From NCBI GenBank assembly GCA_913019905.1, contig CAJVZD010000051.1, positions 1 to 34,947 of the forward strand: 34,947 bases of DNA, read 5' to 3'. The first letter of the stretch is position 1; every line of letters starts with the position of its first letter. The stretch comes from an uncultured Cellvibrionales bacterium. GTDB taxonomy: Bacteria; Pseudomonadota; Gammaproteobacteria; Pseudomonadales; Dasaniaceae. This document shows, one piece after another, positions 25,723 to 32,141 of this stretch. Position numbers and translations under genes: made by a program. The notes beneath the pieces are model-generated. The model searched no databases and was not told the DNA's origin. It was given only the letters and a program-made list of their open reading frames with translations.

Positions 25723-26355
25723 TCACTCGGAACTACTATTCCAACGATCCAGCATTGAGGCCAAAAATTGGGCCTGCTCGTGTATCGATTTAAGTTCAGA
25801 CTCGCTGTTTTTTTCACCTTTAAACGTAGGCACCCGCCTTAACTCAAGAGCCAATGGATGCGAAGGATTAGCCATTCGATTTACCTCCAACCGCCAGCGA
25901 ATGCTATGTACCATGGTGCGATAAAAAGCGAGTTTTGTTATCAGGTCAACTTTGTCGAAATTTAATAAATCCCCAAATGGCTTGAAATCGATTGCAAATA
26001 GAAGCGCATTTTTTTTCCCTGCTTCGGCGGCGACCGTTGCCTTGCGCTCGTGATCACATAACAGAGCTAAATCTCCGAATAATTCACCCGGGGTAATACG
26101 ATTGAGTGGCTTGGATGAACCAGGATCATCTAAATAAACGGCAAGACTGCCCTTGATGAGAAAATACAACCAAGACCCTCGATCTCCTCGCTGCATGATA
26201 ACCTCGCCCGGTTGTAACTCGACAATACAGGACGTATCCAGCAGTAAACCCAAATGACCGCCAGTCTGTACCTTAAGCTCCTTAAAAAAGGGGATCTTGT
26301 CCATTAACTTATCAATTTCTTCTGACTTGAAATCAGATAGGTCTTTTATTTCCAT
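25723..26355 (-). CDS. Cyclic nucleotide-binding domain protein without DNA-binding domain
   Basis: The 210-residue protein contains one CRP-like beta-roll: GEVIMQRGDRGSWLYFLIKG (about 50-69), then the phosphate-binding cassette region GELFGDLALLCDHERKATVAA (90-110). The latter has the Gly-Glu...Arg-x-Ala-Thr pattern associated with cyclic nucleotide binding. The C-terminal 60 residues are helical and show no helix-turn-helix, so it is not a CRP-type regulator by itself. It may be a sensor partner of another protein. It converges on panE and no functional partner is adjacent. No clear ribosome binding site precedes the ATG. Confidence 0.82.
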   Translation of the reverse strand: MEIKDLSDFKSEEIDKLMDKIPFFKELKVQTGGHLGLLLDTSCIVELQPGEVIMQRGDRGSWLYFLIKGSLAVYLDDPGSSKPLNRITPGELFGDLALLCDHERKATVAAEAGKKNALLFAIDFKPFGDLLNFDKVDLITKLAFYRTMVHSIRWRLEVNRMANPSHPLALELRRVPTFKGEKNSESELKSIHEQAQFLASMLDRWNSSSE

Positions 26356-26535
26356 CGGTTTACCATTTTAATCACGGTGTAGGAGTGTTTTTCAGCTGTT
26401 AAAATCGAGACGCAGCACAGTAGCATAATAAGCCTGTGATATATTTTATTATATCTAACCATAGCCTAATTTATCAGGTTCCCTAAAATGAATTAATCTC
26501 GATCTGTAGCCAAACTATTATTCTTCGAGGTTTTT

Positions 26536-26661
26536 ATGGGACGCTCGATTAAGGCGCCCTCAGTTATTGGATTTTCAATTATGGTGCTGTCAGTTACAGT
26601 GCTCTCAATTACAGTGCTTTCAATTATAGGCTATATCAATTGCGCCCTGCTAAAACTTTAG
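26536..26661 (+). CDS. Possible 41-residue hydrophobic peptide built from pentapeptide repeats
   Basis: GAGG lies five bases before an ATG that opens 41 codons. The peptide begins MGRSIKAPSVIGF, continues with units SVTVL, SITVL and SIIGY, and ends ALLKL. It would span a membrane once, with basic residues at both ends. The coding stretch coincides with a 15-bp tandem repeat, so the periodic protein may be only a by-product of the DNA repeat. The frame survives through all units, which mildly favours translation. Size and composition recall type I toxin peptides, but no antisense RNA promoter was identified. I do not recognise a family. Confidence 0.35.
   Translation: MGRSIKAPSVIGFSIMVLSVTVLSITVLSIIGYINCALLKL
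26541..26645. repeat. 15-bp-period degenerate tandem repeat, seven units
   Basis: The best units are GCTGTCAGTTACAGT (26586), GCTCTCAATTACAGT (26601) and GCTTTCAATTATAGG (26616); flanking units in the same phase are more diverged. It ends with ATATCAATTGC, as does the repeat near 13525. Confidence 0.8.
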
Positions 26662-26769
26662 CCACCAATCATCATCCTATTTCGAAAGGTCACGCGACCC
26701 CATAAGCTAAGGCGACTTTTCGAAGAGTCGGCACCGAACTCGATGAGTCACTTTTTAACTTAACACGCT

Positions 26770-27282
26770 CTAGACTTGCTTTAGCGCGCCTTCGTAGGCC
26801 ATTTTTACCTCGTCACCAAAACAGACAAACAATACCGATTTTATCGAACAATGTGTTTGACTACAGTAATCCATGACAGACTCCACGGCTATCTTCGCCG
26901 CAGGATAGATAGGAAAACCATAAACACCACAACTGATTGCCGGAAAGGCTATCGACACTACAGCATGCCGATCTGCCAACTGCAAACAGTGGTGATAACA
27001 GGATGCTAGCGCACCCGCTTCATTGTTGCTCCCTCCGGACCAAATCGGACCGACGGTGTGAATCACATAACGGCAAGGTAACCGAAAAGCGGCCGTTAAT
27101 ACGGCATTTCCAGTTTCGCAGCCGCCTAAGGGCCGGCACGCAGCAAGTAATTCGGGCCCAGCCGCACGATGAATTGCGCCGTCAACACCCCCACCTCCTA
27201 GCAGACTGTTGTTTGCTGCATTCACCACGGCGTCCACCGTGATAGTGGTGATATCGTCCTTAACCACTTTTAGAAAAGCCAT
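26770..27282 (-). CDS. Macro-domain protein (O-acetyl-ADP-ribose deacetylase/YmdB-like)
   Basis: The 170-residue protein is a single macro domain that binds ADP-ribose and probably removes it or its O-acetyl ester. The binding motifs are complete: VDAVVNAANNSLLGGGGVDGAIHRAAG (N24/N25, D34), the CRYVIHTVGPIW strand (about 70-81), and the phosphate loop SIAFPAISCGVYGFP (about 110-124). This set is that of the YmdB/MacroD class, where the Asn/Asp pair supports catalysis. No ADP-ribosyltransferase toxin gene is adjacent, so a housekeeping or stress role is more likely than toxin reversal. The ATG start gives the family's typical length. Confidence 0.92.
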   Translation of the reverse strand: MAFLKVVKDDITTITVDAVVNAANNSLLGGGGVDGAIHRAAGPELLAACRPLGGCETGNAVLTAAFRLPCRYVIHTVGPIWSGGSNNEAGALASCYHHCLQLADRHAVVSIAFPAISCGVYGFPIYPAAKIAVESVMDYCSQTHCSIKSVLFVCFGDEVKMAYEGALKQV

Positions 27283-27413
27283 GCCGCTCGCCTGGGTAAA
27301 CGTAAATATTTACGACTTAAAACACCGAATACAACAACGTGCCCCGACTGCGATTTGTTCGCGGAATTATACTATTTTATAAGCGTTAGCTCCGTAGGGC
27401 AGCGTCCTTAACA

Positions 27414-27677
27414 TCACACTCCCATACTGGATAACGTTAGCATGATGTTATTGAGAATACCCGCAACTGCAGGGTGATCGGTTTCAAAATTTGAAACAAG
27501 CCCATCCACCTGCTCAGTCAAACTTGCATTGTCACGCCCGAGCGTAGGGTCAGACAATTGCTGTTCGATATCGAAAATCAACTGACTCAATTTTTCCTTA
27601 TCATTGTCTGTCGCCTGCATATCTTGAATGGCACTGGTAAGTTGATCTAAATGTTCTATAAGCTGCTGTCGATTCAA
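27414..27677 (-). CDS. DUF4404 family small protein
   Basis: The 87-residue protein matches the DUF4404 pattern: two amphipathic helices (QQLIEHLDQLTSAIQDMQ and KEKLSQLIFDIEQQL), then VDGLVSNFETDHPAVAGILNNIMLTLSSMG with the conserved FE-x-x-HP-x-x-A. Function is unknown. The start codon is TTG, preceded by GGGAG six bases upstream; no ATG in frame would give the normal length. A perfect palindrome, TACTATT-T-AATAGTA (27716-27730), lies about 40 bases upstream and could be an operator. Confidence 0.8.
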   Translation of the reverse strand: MNRQQLIEHLDQLTSAIQDMQATDNDKEKLSQLIFDIEQQLSDPTLGRDNASLTEQVDGLVSNFETDHPAVAGILNNIMLTLSSMGV

Positions 27678-27894
27678 TTTGATCTCCCGAAATCCTTACA
27701 AAATCTCATGATATATACTATTTAATAGTAGCATGTAAAAGCTTTTTCAATTGAAATCGAAAAAATATGCTAGGCTCCTCACCTTAGAATAATCTAAACG
27801 TATCGGCTAATAGAGACGCTTATTTGAAATGCATGAATATTCGTCTTTGAGATTACGCCCATTTAGTCTTTAAACTGGAAGATCTGCCCTTAAC

Positions 27895-28215
27895 GTGACT
27901 ACTACAAACCTTACTCGGTACGCAAAAATCAGCGAGAAAACACTACAACAACAAATTGATGTTGTAGCCGAATTCCATGCTCACAAAATTAGCCCAGAAC
28001 GGATTGCTTTTCGCACAGGCGTCAATCTCGAACTCGTTAGCCAGCTAGTAAACGGAGAGGCTCACCAACGGCTATTTACTCATCTGATGTCAATTCACCG
28101 GAAGAGCCGCCGCGATCAGCGTTTAAAGAAATCATTGCGCTTAAAGGGAATCGGACAGGCAACGTTACAAGATGAAATCGAACTGGAATACGCAAAATCG
28201 CTGGCCAGTAACTAG
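27895..28215 (+). CDS. Small conserved protein with helix-turn-helix-like segment
   Basis: I do not recognise a named family. The 106-residue product starts at a GTG without a clear ribosome binding site. Residues about 29-55 (AHKISPERIAFRTGVNLELVSQLVNGE) read like a helix-turn-helix similar to those that recognise DNA in small regulators. A basic segment follows (HRKSRRDQRLKKSLRLKG), and the tail is acidic. A DNA- or RNA-binding role is plausible. It is divergent from the DUF4404 gene and convergent with the small acidic protein gene, from which a strong bidirectional terminator separates it. Confidence 0.6.
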   Translation: MTTTNLTRYAKISEKTLQQQIDVVAEFHAHKISPERIAFRTGVNLELVSQLVNGEAHQRLFTHLMSIHRKSRRDQRLKKSLRLKGIGQATLQDEIELEYAKSLASN

Positions 28216-28283
28216 GTCACTAGACTGAAAGCAAAAAAACGTCCAACGGTTGGCCGTCTTTCCGATACAAATTTTCAACCCAT

Positions 28284-28314
28284 AAAAAAAGAGCGCCTAT
28301 AGCGCTCTTTTTTT
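28284..28314. terminator. Strong bidirectional intrinsic terminator
   Basis: Seven A, GAGCGC, a five-base CTATA loop, GCGCTC and seven T form a perfect symmetrical terminator between two convergent genes. It should stop transcripts from both sides. Confidence 0.95.
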
Positions 28315-28325
28315 ACACTGTAATC

Positions 28326-28553
28326 TTATTCTGCTGCAGCGTCTTCTTCAGGTGCAGCAACTTCTTCGCTTGCAACTTCTGGCTCCGGCTCTGCAACAGG
28401 CGCAGGTACCGCTACTTTTACTAGATTTTCAGCCGTTAGTATTTTGACTTTTTCCTCTCCATTAACGGGTTGCTTATTTGCATCAACAACCGCGTGACGA
28501 CCATCGCGACGGAGAGATATAGTGTACTCAGAAGTCTTTTTAACTAGTTTCAT
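28326..28553 (-). CDS. Small protein with acidic Ala/Pro/Glu-rich tail, unknown function
   Basis: The 75-residue product has an N-terminal half with alternating strands (KLVKKTSEYTISLRRDGRHA) and a conserved-looking NGEEKVKILTAENLVK segment. A low-complexity tail of alanine, proline, valine and glutamate follows. Short proteins of this type occur in other gammaproteobacteria, with no assigned role. The frame contains two nearby ATGs. AAAGGA ends one base before the first (28559) but seven bases before the second (28553), so the second is chosen. Its transcript ends at the strong terminator at 28284-28314. Confidence 0.65.
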   Translation of the reverse strand: MKLVKKTSEYTISLRRDGRHAVVDANKQPVNGEEKVKILTAENLVKVAVPAPVAEPEPEVASEEVAAPEEDAAAE

Positions 28554-28916
28554 TTCCATTTCCTTTCTATTATAAATTTCAGTTTTCTTTACATTATCTA
28601 TATTCTCGCTGCGAACAATAATTCATCTCTGCGTGAATTTTCACACCGTCCGCCAAAGCCGAATATAGAGCGCGCGCAATAAGACCACACAACAAGCGAT
28701 CGCGCAAGAAAATTTCGCAGTCAAGCCGTGACACAGACCAAGACAACACGGGGAAAAAATTCACGCAAATAATGCCGACTCAACTCACCTTGCCTACTCA
28801 TTCTTGTCACGATGATGTAAAGTTAATGGCGATAACTCTTAAAATAGTTCCAATAATCGAATTGGGCAGAAAAACCATAACTTCAGCGAAGAGATCGACA
28901 GGGAAATTACCTCACT
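28554..28916. other. Intergenic region upstream of the HDOD gene
   Basis: No gene is supported. TGCGTGAATTTTC near 28630-28642 is nearly the reverse complement of GAAAAAATTCACGCA near 28753-28767, a long-range inverted repeat about 110 bases apart. GTGAA-TT-TTCAC near 28633 is a local dyad. No clear -35/-10 pair was chosen. Confidence 0.45.
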
Positions 28917-29939
28917 ATGGCAGGATTACTTTCAAAACTCAGATCCGTTTTTGGTTCTGAAAGCCCAAAACCGAAACCAAAAGCGCCTATTCAATCAGTC
29001 GACCACCGAGCTGAAGCTAAACAACCCAGCACTTTCAGCTTATTGACAGCACAATATGGATTTTACTCCACTATTCTAGGCAACATCGATGACCAAAAGC
29101 CGCTTTCTGTTCCTCAAAAGCTCGTCATCGATATACTTGAAAAATCCTTAAGTCAAAAAAGCTATCGCCTAAAGGCGGTGCCACGCCTACCCTCGATCAT
29201 ACCTAAACTTCTACAACGATTGAGAGACCCGAAGTCCGCGTTGGTCGATTATGTAAAGATAATAAATAAAGATCCCGCGATGAGCACTTCGGTCCTAAAG
29301 CTGGCTAATAGCGTGTATTTTAATCCTGTGGCCAAACGGGTTAGCAGTATTGAGACTGCCGTCGTTAAACTTGGAACGGAAGGCTTGCGGTCCGTAATGT
29401 CGGCTGCGGTGATGCAGCCGGTGATTCAACGTAAATCCTATTATTATTCGGAATTTGGCCACAAATTGTGGACACATTCTTTGCATTGCGCGGTGGCATG
29501 CGAATTAATTGCTAAACAACGCGGCATCGAACCGTACAAAGCTTACCTGCTCGGCTTGGTCCACGACATTGGTAAAATAACCATTTTTAACGAGCTCAGC
29601 TCGCAATTTGAAATGAACAGCAGTTCTGAGCAACCCGGATACGCCGCTTTTGCGCCAATGATGCAATCGACTTCAGAGGAACTTAGCCATACGGTTGCTA
29701 TAGACTGGGAACTACCCGAAGAACTTTGCGTGGCATTGAAACAACAAGTCGATCTAAAAGCCGGAGACAAAATCGACAAACTGGCTCACTTATTGTACCA
29801 AGCTAATTTTGCCTGTGAGATTTATGCGATAGCGAAGGTTGACGAAAGTCAAAATGACGCGGCGTTACAAGCGTTGGAAGACATGGGGTTACCGTTAAAC
29901 TTGTTTGAACAATTAGATAAGGTTTCAATGGATCTTTAA
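28917..29939 (+). CDS. HDOD-domain protein
   Basis: The 340-residue protein has a proline/lysine-rich N-terminal linker (about 15-40). An HDOD domain follows from roughly residue 85: YRLKAVPRLPSIIPKLLQRL, IINKDPAMSTSVLKLANSVYF (about 115-135) and SIETAVVKLGTEGLRSVM. The HD pair is kept in GLVHDIGK (H216, D217), whereas many HDOD proteins have lost the metal site, so phosphohydrolase activity is possible but not shown. HDOD proteins act in signalling linked to motility, biofilm or stress. It is a single gene, convergent with pspC. GGGAA lies about 12 bases upstream of the ATG. Confidence 0.87.
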   Translation: MAGLLSKLRSVFGSESPKPKPKAPIQSVDHRAEAKQPSTFSLLTAQYGFYSTILGNIDDQKPLSVPQKLVIDILEKSLSQKSYRLKAVPRLPSIIPKLLQRLRDPKSALVDYVKIINKDPAMSTSVLKLANSVYFNPVAKRVSSIETAVVKLGTEGLRSVMSAAVMQPVIQRKSYYYSEFGHKLWTHSLHCAVACELIAKQRGIEPYKAYLLGLVHDIGKITIFNELSSQFEMNSSSEQPGYAAFAPMMQSTSEELSHTVAIDWELPEELCVALKQQVDLKAGDKIDKLAHLLYQANFACEIYAIAKVDESQNDAALQALEDMGLPLNLFEQLDKVSMDL

Positions 29940-30129
29940 ATTTCGAAATGCCATTAATAATCTTTTCGCCTAACGCCAGCTTGATTTGTGTGAATAAATG
30001 CCTTTTAGAATCGGCGAACCAACAAAACCCTTGTAAATATTAACGACTACCTTTTTGCGCTCTAATGCCTGTAGGATTTTGGCTCGCAGCACAAACCTGC
30101 AGTCGTTATGGAAGTTGCCGCAACTTTAT

Positions 30130-30618
30130 TCAGTCAGCAAGCTTAGAAAACTCCTTATTTAATTGGTAACGTCTGGAAGTGACATAAGACTCCATATCTT
30201 CTACGCGACCGAGGGAGTCCTTCACCTTTTTCCGCGCCGCCTTTAAGCGGGAGCTTGCACCCTCAGAATAGCGAAACATGGTTTTGGGACGATATTCGTG
30301 TCTCTTCTCATCGTATTCAACCGCTTCCTCGGTACACTCCTTCGACTTTGGCGCCATCAAACACCAAGCGATAATGTAAGAGAATATTGCCAGACTACCC
30401 GTAAAACAGAACCCCGCGACGACAATTAACCTGACTACCCAGTGAGCAACCTGAAAGTGATCGGCCAACCCCGCACAGACTCCAGCGATCTTTTTGCTTT
30501 CAACATTACGATAAAGGTTCATATCCCACCCACGTCTGCGTTGCTTTTTGATGGTGCTCTTTCTACGACGAGCGCCATCACGATAACTACTGTGTCTATG
30601 TGAATGCCTTCTACTCAT
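30130..30618 (-). CDS. pspC: PspC-domain envelope stress protein with basic N-terminal extension
   Basis: PspC is the inner-membrane sensor that, with PspB, draws PspA away from PspF under envelope stress. The PspC domain starts at about residue 33 (MNLYRNVESKKIAGVCAGLADHF), followed by the membrane segment VVRLIVVAGFCFTGSLAIFSYIIAWCLM. Residues 1-32 are an unusual His/Arg/Lys-rich extension. The start at 30618 is supported by AAGGAGG seven bases upstream and overlaps the end of pspB by eight bases. A shorter start at the internal Met33 has only a poorly spaced GGTGGGA. The C-terminal 50 residues are a charged helix. No pspD or pspE follows. Confidence 0.88.
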   Translation of the reverse strand: MSRRHSHRHSSYRDGARRRKSTIKKQRRRGWDMNLYRNVESKKIAGVCAGLADHFQVAHWVVRLIVVAGFCFTGSLAIFSYIIAWCLMAPKSKECTEEAVEYDEKRHEYRPKTMFRYSEGASSRLKAARKKVKDSLGRVEDMESYVTSRRYQLNKEFSKLAD

Positions 30619-30901
30619 TTGCCGACCTCCTTCTTAGCTCGCCCGACGATTCTTCTCGATGTCCCTCGGCATGTTCATCGCGCCAACCGGAATTCTCCTG
30701 ATCGAGAATCGACTCGAGAGTTTCAATGCGCTCCGCCATTTTGTCCAGATCCGCCAGTAACTCTTCTACCACTTCGCGGTCCCCCTGATCCAAGCTTCGC
30801 GATGACTTTCGAGAACTGTTGTAATGCATCGCAATCCATATCGGCGCGACTATTGTCATAAACAAAATGGTGGGTACAAATAAAAATTCAAGCATTTTCA
30901 T
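30611..30901 (-). CDS. pspB: Phage shock protein B
   Basis: The 96-residue PspB has an N-terminal membrane helix (MKMLEFLFVPTILFMTIVAPIWIAMHY region). A leucine-zipper-like coiled coil follows (about 43-68, EVVEELLADLDKMAERIETLESIL), both typical of the family, and then a charged tail longer than in E. coli PspB. It works with PspC as the stress sensor. AAGGAAGG lies upstream of the ATG. A second ATG two codons later is less well spaced. It follows pspA after 85 bases and overlaps pspC by eight bases. Confidence 0.9.
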   Translation of the reverse strand: MKMLEFLFVPTILFMTIVAPIWIAMHYNSSRKSSRSLDQGDREVVEELLADLDKMAERIETLESILDQENSGWRDEHAEGHREESSGELRRRSANE

Positions 30902-30986
30902 TTAACCTTCCTTAAACCCTATTCCAAAAATAAACAATCTAGCAAGTGAATACCCATACAGTCTACACCCTAGATTATTCGGCGGC

Positions 30987-31679
30987 TTACTCGGATTTGC
31001 TGCTATTTTCCGCAGGTGATTGCATTTCTTCTTTTAACCGCGATAGCTCCTCGTTAATTTTCTCGTTCTCAGCGAGAGATTCTATTTCTGACGCGAGATC
31101 TACCTGCCCTGCAGCGCCTAGATCCATCGCCTCGACCTGGCCCTCAAGATTATCCATACGGCGCTCAAATCGCTCAAACTTATCAAAAGCGTCGTCGAGC
31201 ACATCACGTTGAATTTGACGCTTAACTTTAAGTCTAGACTCTACTGTTTTAGTCCGCATCTGCATAGCTTTACGTTTTGCTTTTGCGTCCGTCAGCTTTT
31301 GCTGCAGTTGAGCCACTTCATCGTGTAACTGATCAATATGTTCGTCCAAGGCCAATAACTCGGCTTCAACAGCCGCGACCTCTTCTCCAATGGCCTGCTT
31401 CTCAAGTAACGCAGCCTTCGCAAGATCTTCTCGACCTTTACTAATCGCAAGCTTGGCTTTACCTTCCCATTCGGACATATCCTCATGTAATCGTTGCACA
31501 CGACGGCTGGCCGTTTTACGGTCGGCCATTACCCTTGCTGAAGAACTACGGACTTCGACCAGCGTATCCTCCATTTCCTGAACGATCAGCCTAATCATTT
31601 TCTCCGGATCTTCGGCCGAATCCAATAGTGAATTTAAGTTTGAATTGATAATGTCAGTCATGCGCGAAAATATGCCCAT
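30987..31679 (-). CDS. pspA: Phage shock protein A (ESCRT-III-like membrane stress protein)
   Basis: PspA binds damaged inner membrane as oligomers and, when idle, holds PspF inactive. The 230-residue protein starts with the membrane-binding amphipathic helix MGIFSRMTDIINSNLNSLL. It continues as the long PspA/IM30 coiled coil, including EDPEKMIRLIVQEMEDTLVEVR (about 23-44) and the FERFERRMDNLEGQVEAM region (about 167-184). Length and pattern are standard. GAGGAGA lies eight bases before the ATG. It is the second gene of the operon, after a 45-residue ORF, driven by the sigma-54-like promoter at 31994-32009. Confidence 0.95.
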   Translation of the reverse strand: MGIFSRMTDIINSNLNSLLDSAEDPEKMIRLIVQEMEDTLVEVRSSSARVMADRKTASRRVQRLHEDMSEWEGKAKLAISKGREDLAKAALLEKQAIGEEVAAVEAELLALDEHIDQLHDEVAQLQQKLTDAKAKRKAMQMRTKTVESRLKVKRQIQRDVLDDAFDKFERFERRMDNLEGQVEAMDLGAAGQVDLASEIESLAENEKINEELSRLKEEMQSPAENSSKSE

Positions 31680-31744
31680 GGTTTTCTCCTCTTTTAAATA
31701 ATAGAAAAATCTGTAATCTTAATAATGGTTTCGATTCCCAGTTT

Positions 31745-31882
31745 TTAACTCAGTGCTACCGCGACAATCATCCAAGGTGCAAGCCTGGCTGCTGTCAGCA
31801 CTAAAGATCTAGTACGCGCTACAACCGAGGCCAGCTTCCCTTTTGCCTTAAATTCTGAAAATTGATTACTTAAACTACTCAT
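31745..31882 (-). CDS. Additional small psp-operon protein, 45 residues, unknown
   Basis: This short gene lies between the sigma-54-like promoter and pspA on the same strand. Its ATG has an excellent GAGAAGGAA ribosome binding site. The peptide starts MSSLSNQFSEFKAKGK, has a basic region (VVARTRS), and ends with a hydrophobic stretch that includes LVLTAARLAPWMIVAVALS. The arrangement suggests a small membrane-associated peptide made under the same stress control as PspA. There is a faint similarity in layout to PspD (basic helix, then AGKL/LLTALR-like hydrophobic segment), but PspD normally follows PspC and is longer. I do not assign it to a family. Confidence 0.6.
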   Translation of the reverse strand: MSSLSNQFSEFKAKGKLASVVARTRSLVLTAARLAPWMIVAVALS

Positions 31883-31993
31883 TTCCTTCTCCTTTCGCTA
31901 TCCAACCGGATCGATACACCCGGCTCTTCTCGAATTTGGCAAGCTGTAATATTTAAGACAATATTCTCACTTACCCTTGTTAGTAATATCTAT

Positions 31994-32009
31994 TACAGGT
32001 TTCGTGCCA
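31994..32009 (-). promoter_or_regulatory. Sigma-54-type promoter of the psp operon
   Basis: On the minus strand TGGCACG, four bases, then CTGTA. The -24 box is perfect against TGGCACG-N4-TTGCW; the -12 box deviates at two positions. It points toward the psp genes, with a leader of about 100 bases before the 45-residue ORF. The adjacent IHF site and pspF gene support it. Confidence 0.7.
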
Positions 32010-32015
32010 ACATTT

Positions 32016-32028
32016 TAAGCTATTGATT
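32016..32028. promoter_or_regulatory. IHF binding site
   Basis: TAAGCTATTGATT matches the reverse form of the IHF consensus (YAANNNNTTGATW) at every defined position. It lies between the sigma-54-like promoter and the upstream palindromes, where DNA bending would bring PspF to the polymerase. Confidence 0.65.
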
Positions 32029-32076
32029 TTTATCATTTTTTTTAATTTGCGGGTACTTAGCCAAATAAAAGTGGCG

Positions 32077-32126
32077 TATTTAACGAAATAAAGGGCTATA
32101 TTTACCATATTGAATAGCGGTAAATA
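32077..32126. promoter_or_regulatory. Candidate PspF upstream activating sequences
   Basis: Two dyads lie side by side: TATTT-AACG-AAATA (32077-32090) and TATTTACC-N12-GGTAAATA (32099-32126). They are about 70-115 bases upstream of the psp promoter and directly before pspF, so bound PspF could activate the operon and repress its own gene, as in E. coli. Confidence 0.5.
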
Positions 32127-32141
32127 CCATCGAAGGTGACT

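Larger units (their letters stand above)
26356..26769. other. Intergenic region with minisatellite, small ORF and hairpins
   Basis: Apart from the short ORF and tandem repeat listed separately, the stretch contains GGTC-ACGC-GACC at about 26689-26700 and GCGACT-TTTCGA-AGAGTCG at about 26713-26731. The hairpins lie beyond the end of the macro-domain gene and may help end its transcript. The left 100 bases are A/T-rich and probably hold the promoter of the cNMP-binding gene. Confidence 0.5.

Noticed and set aside
26680..26760. Possible cyclic di-GMP (GEMM) riboswitch suggested by TTTCGAAAGG...GCTAAGG
   Set aside because: The required GGGACGCAAAGC core and receptor-loop pairing are absent; simple hairpins explain the pattern.
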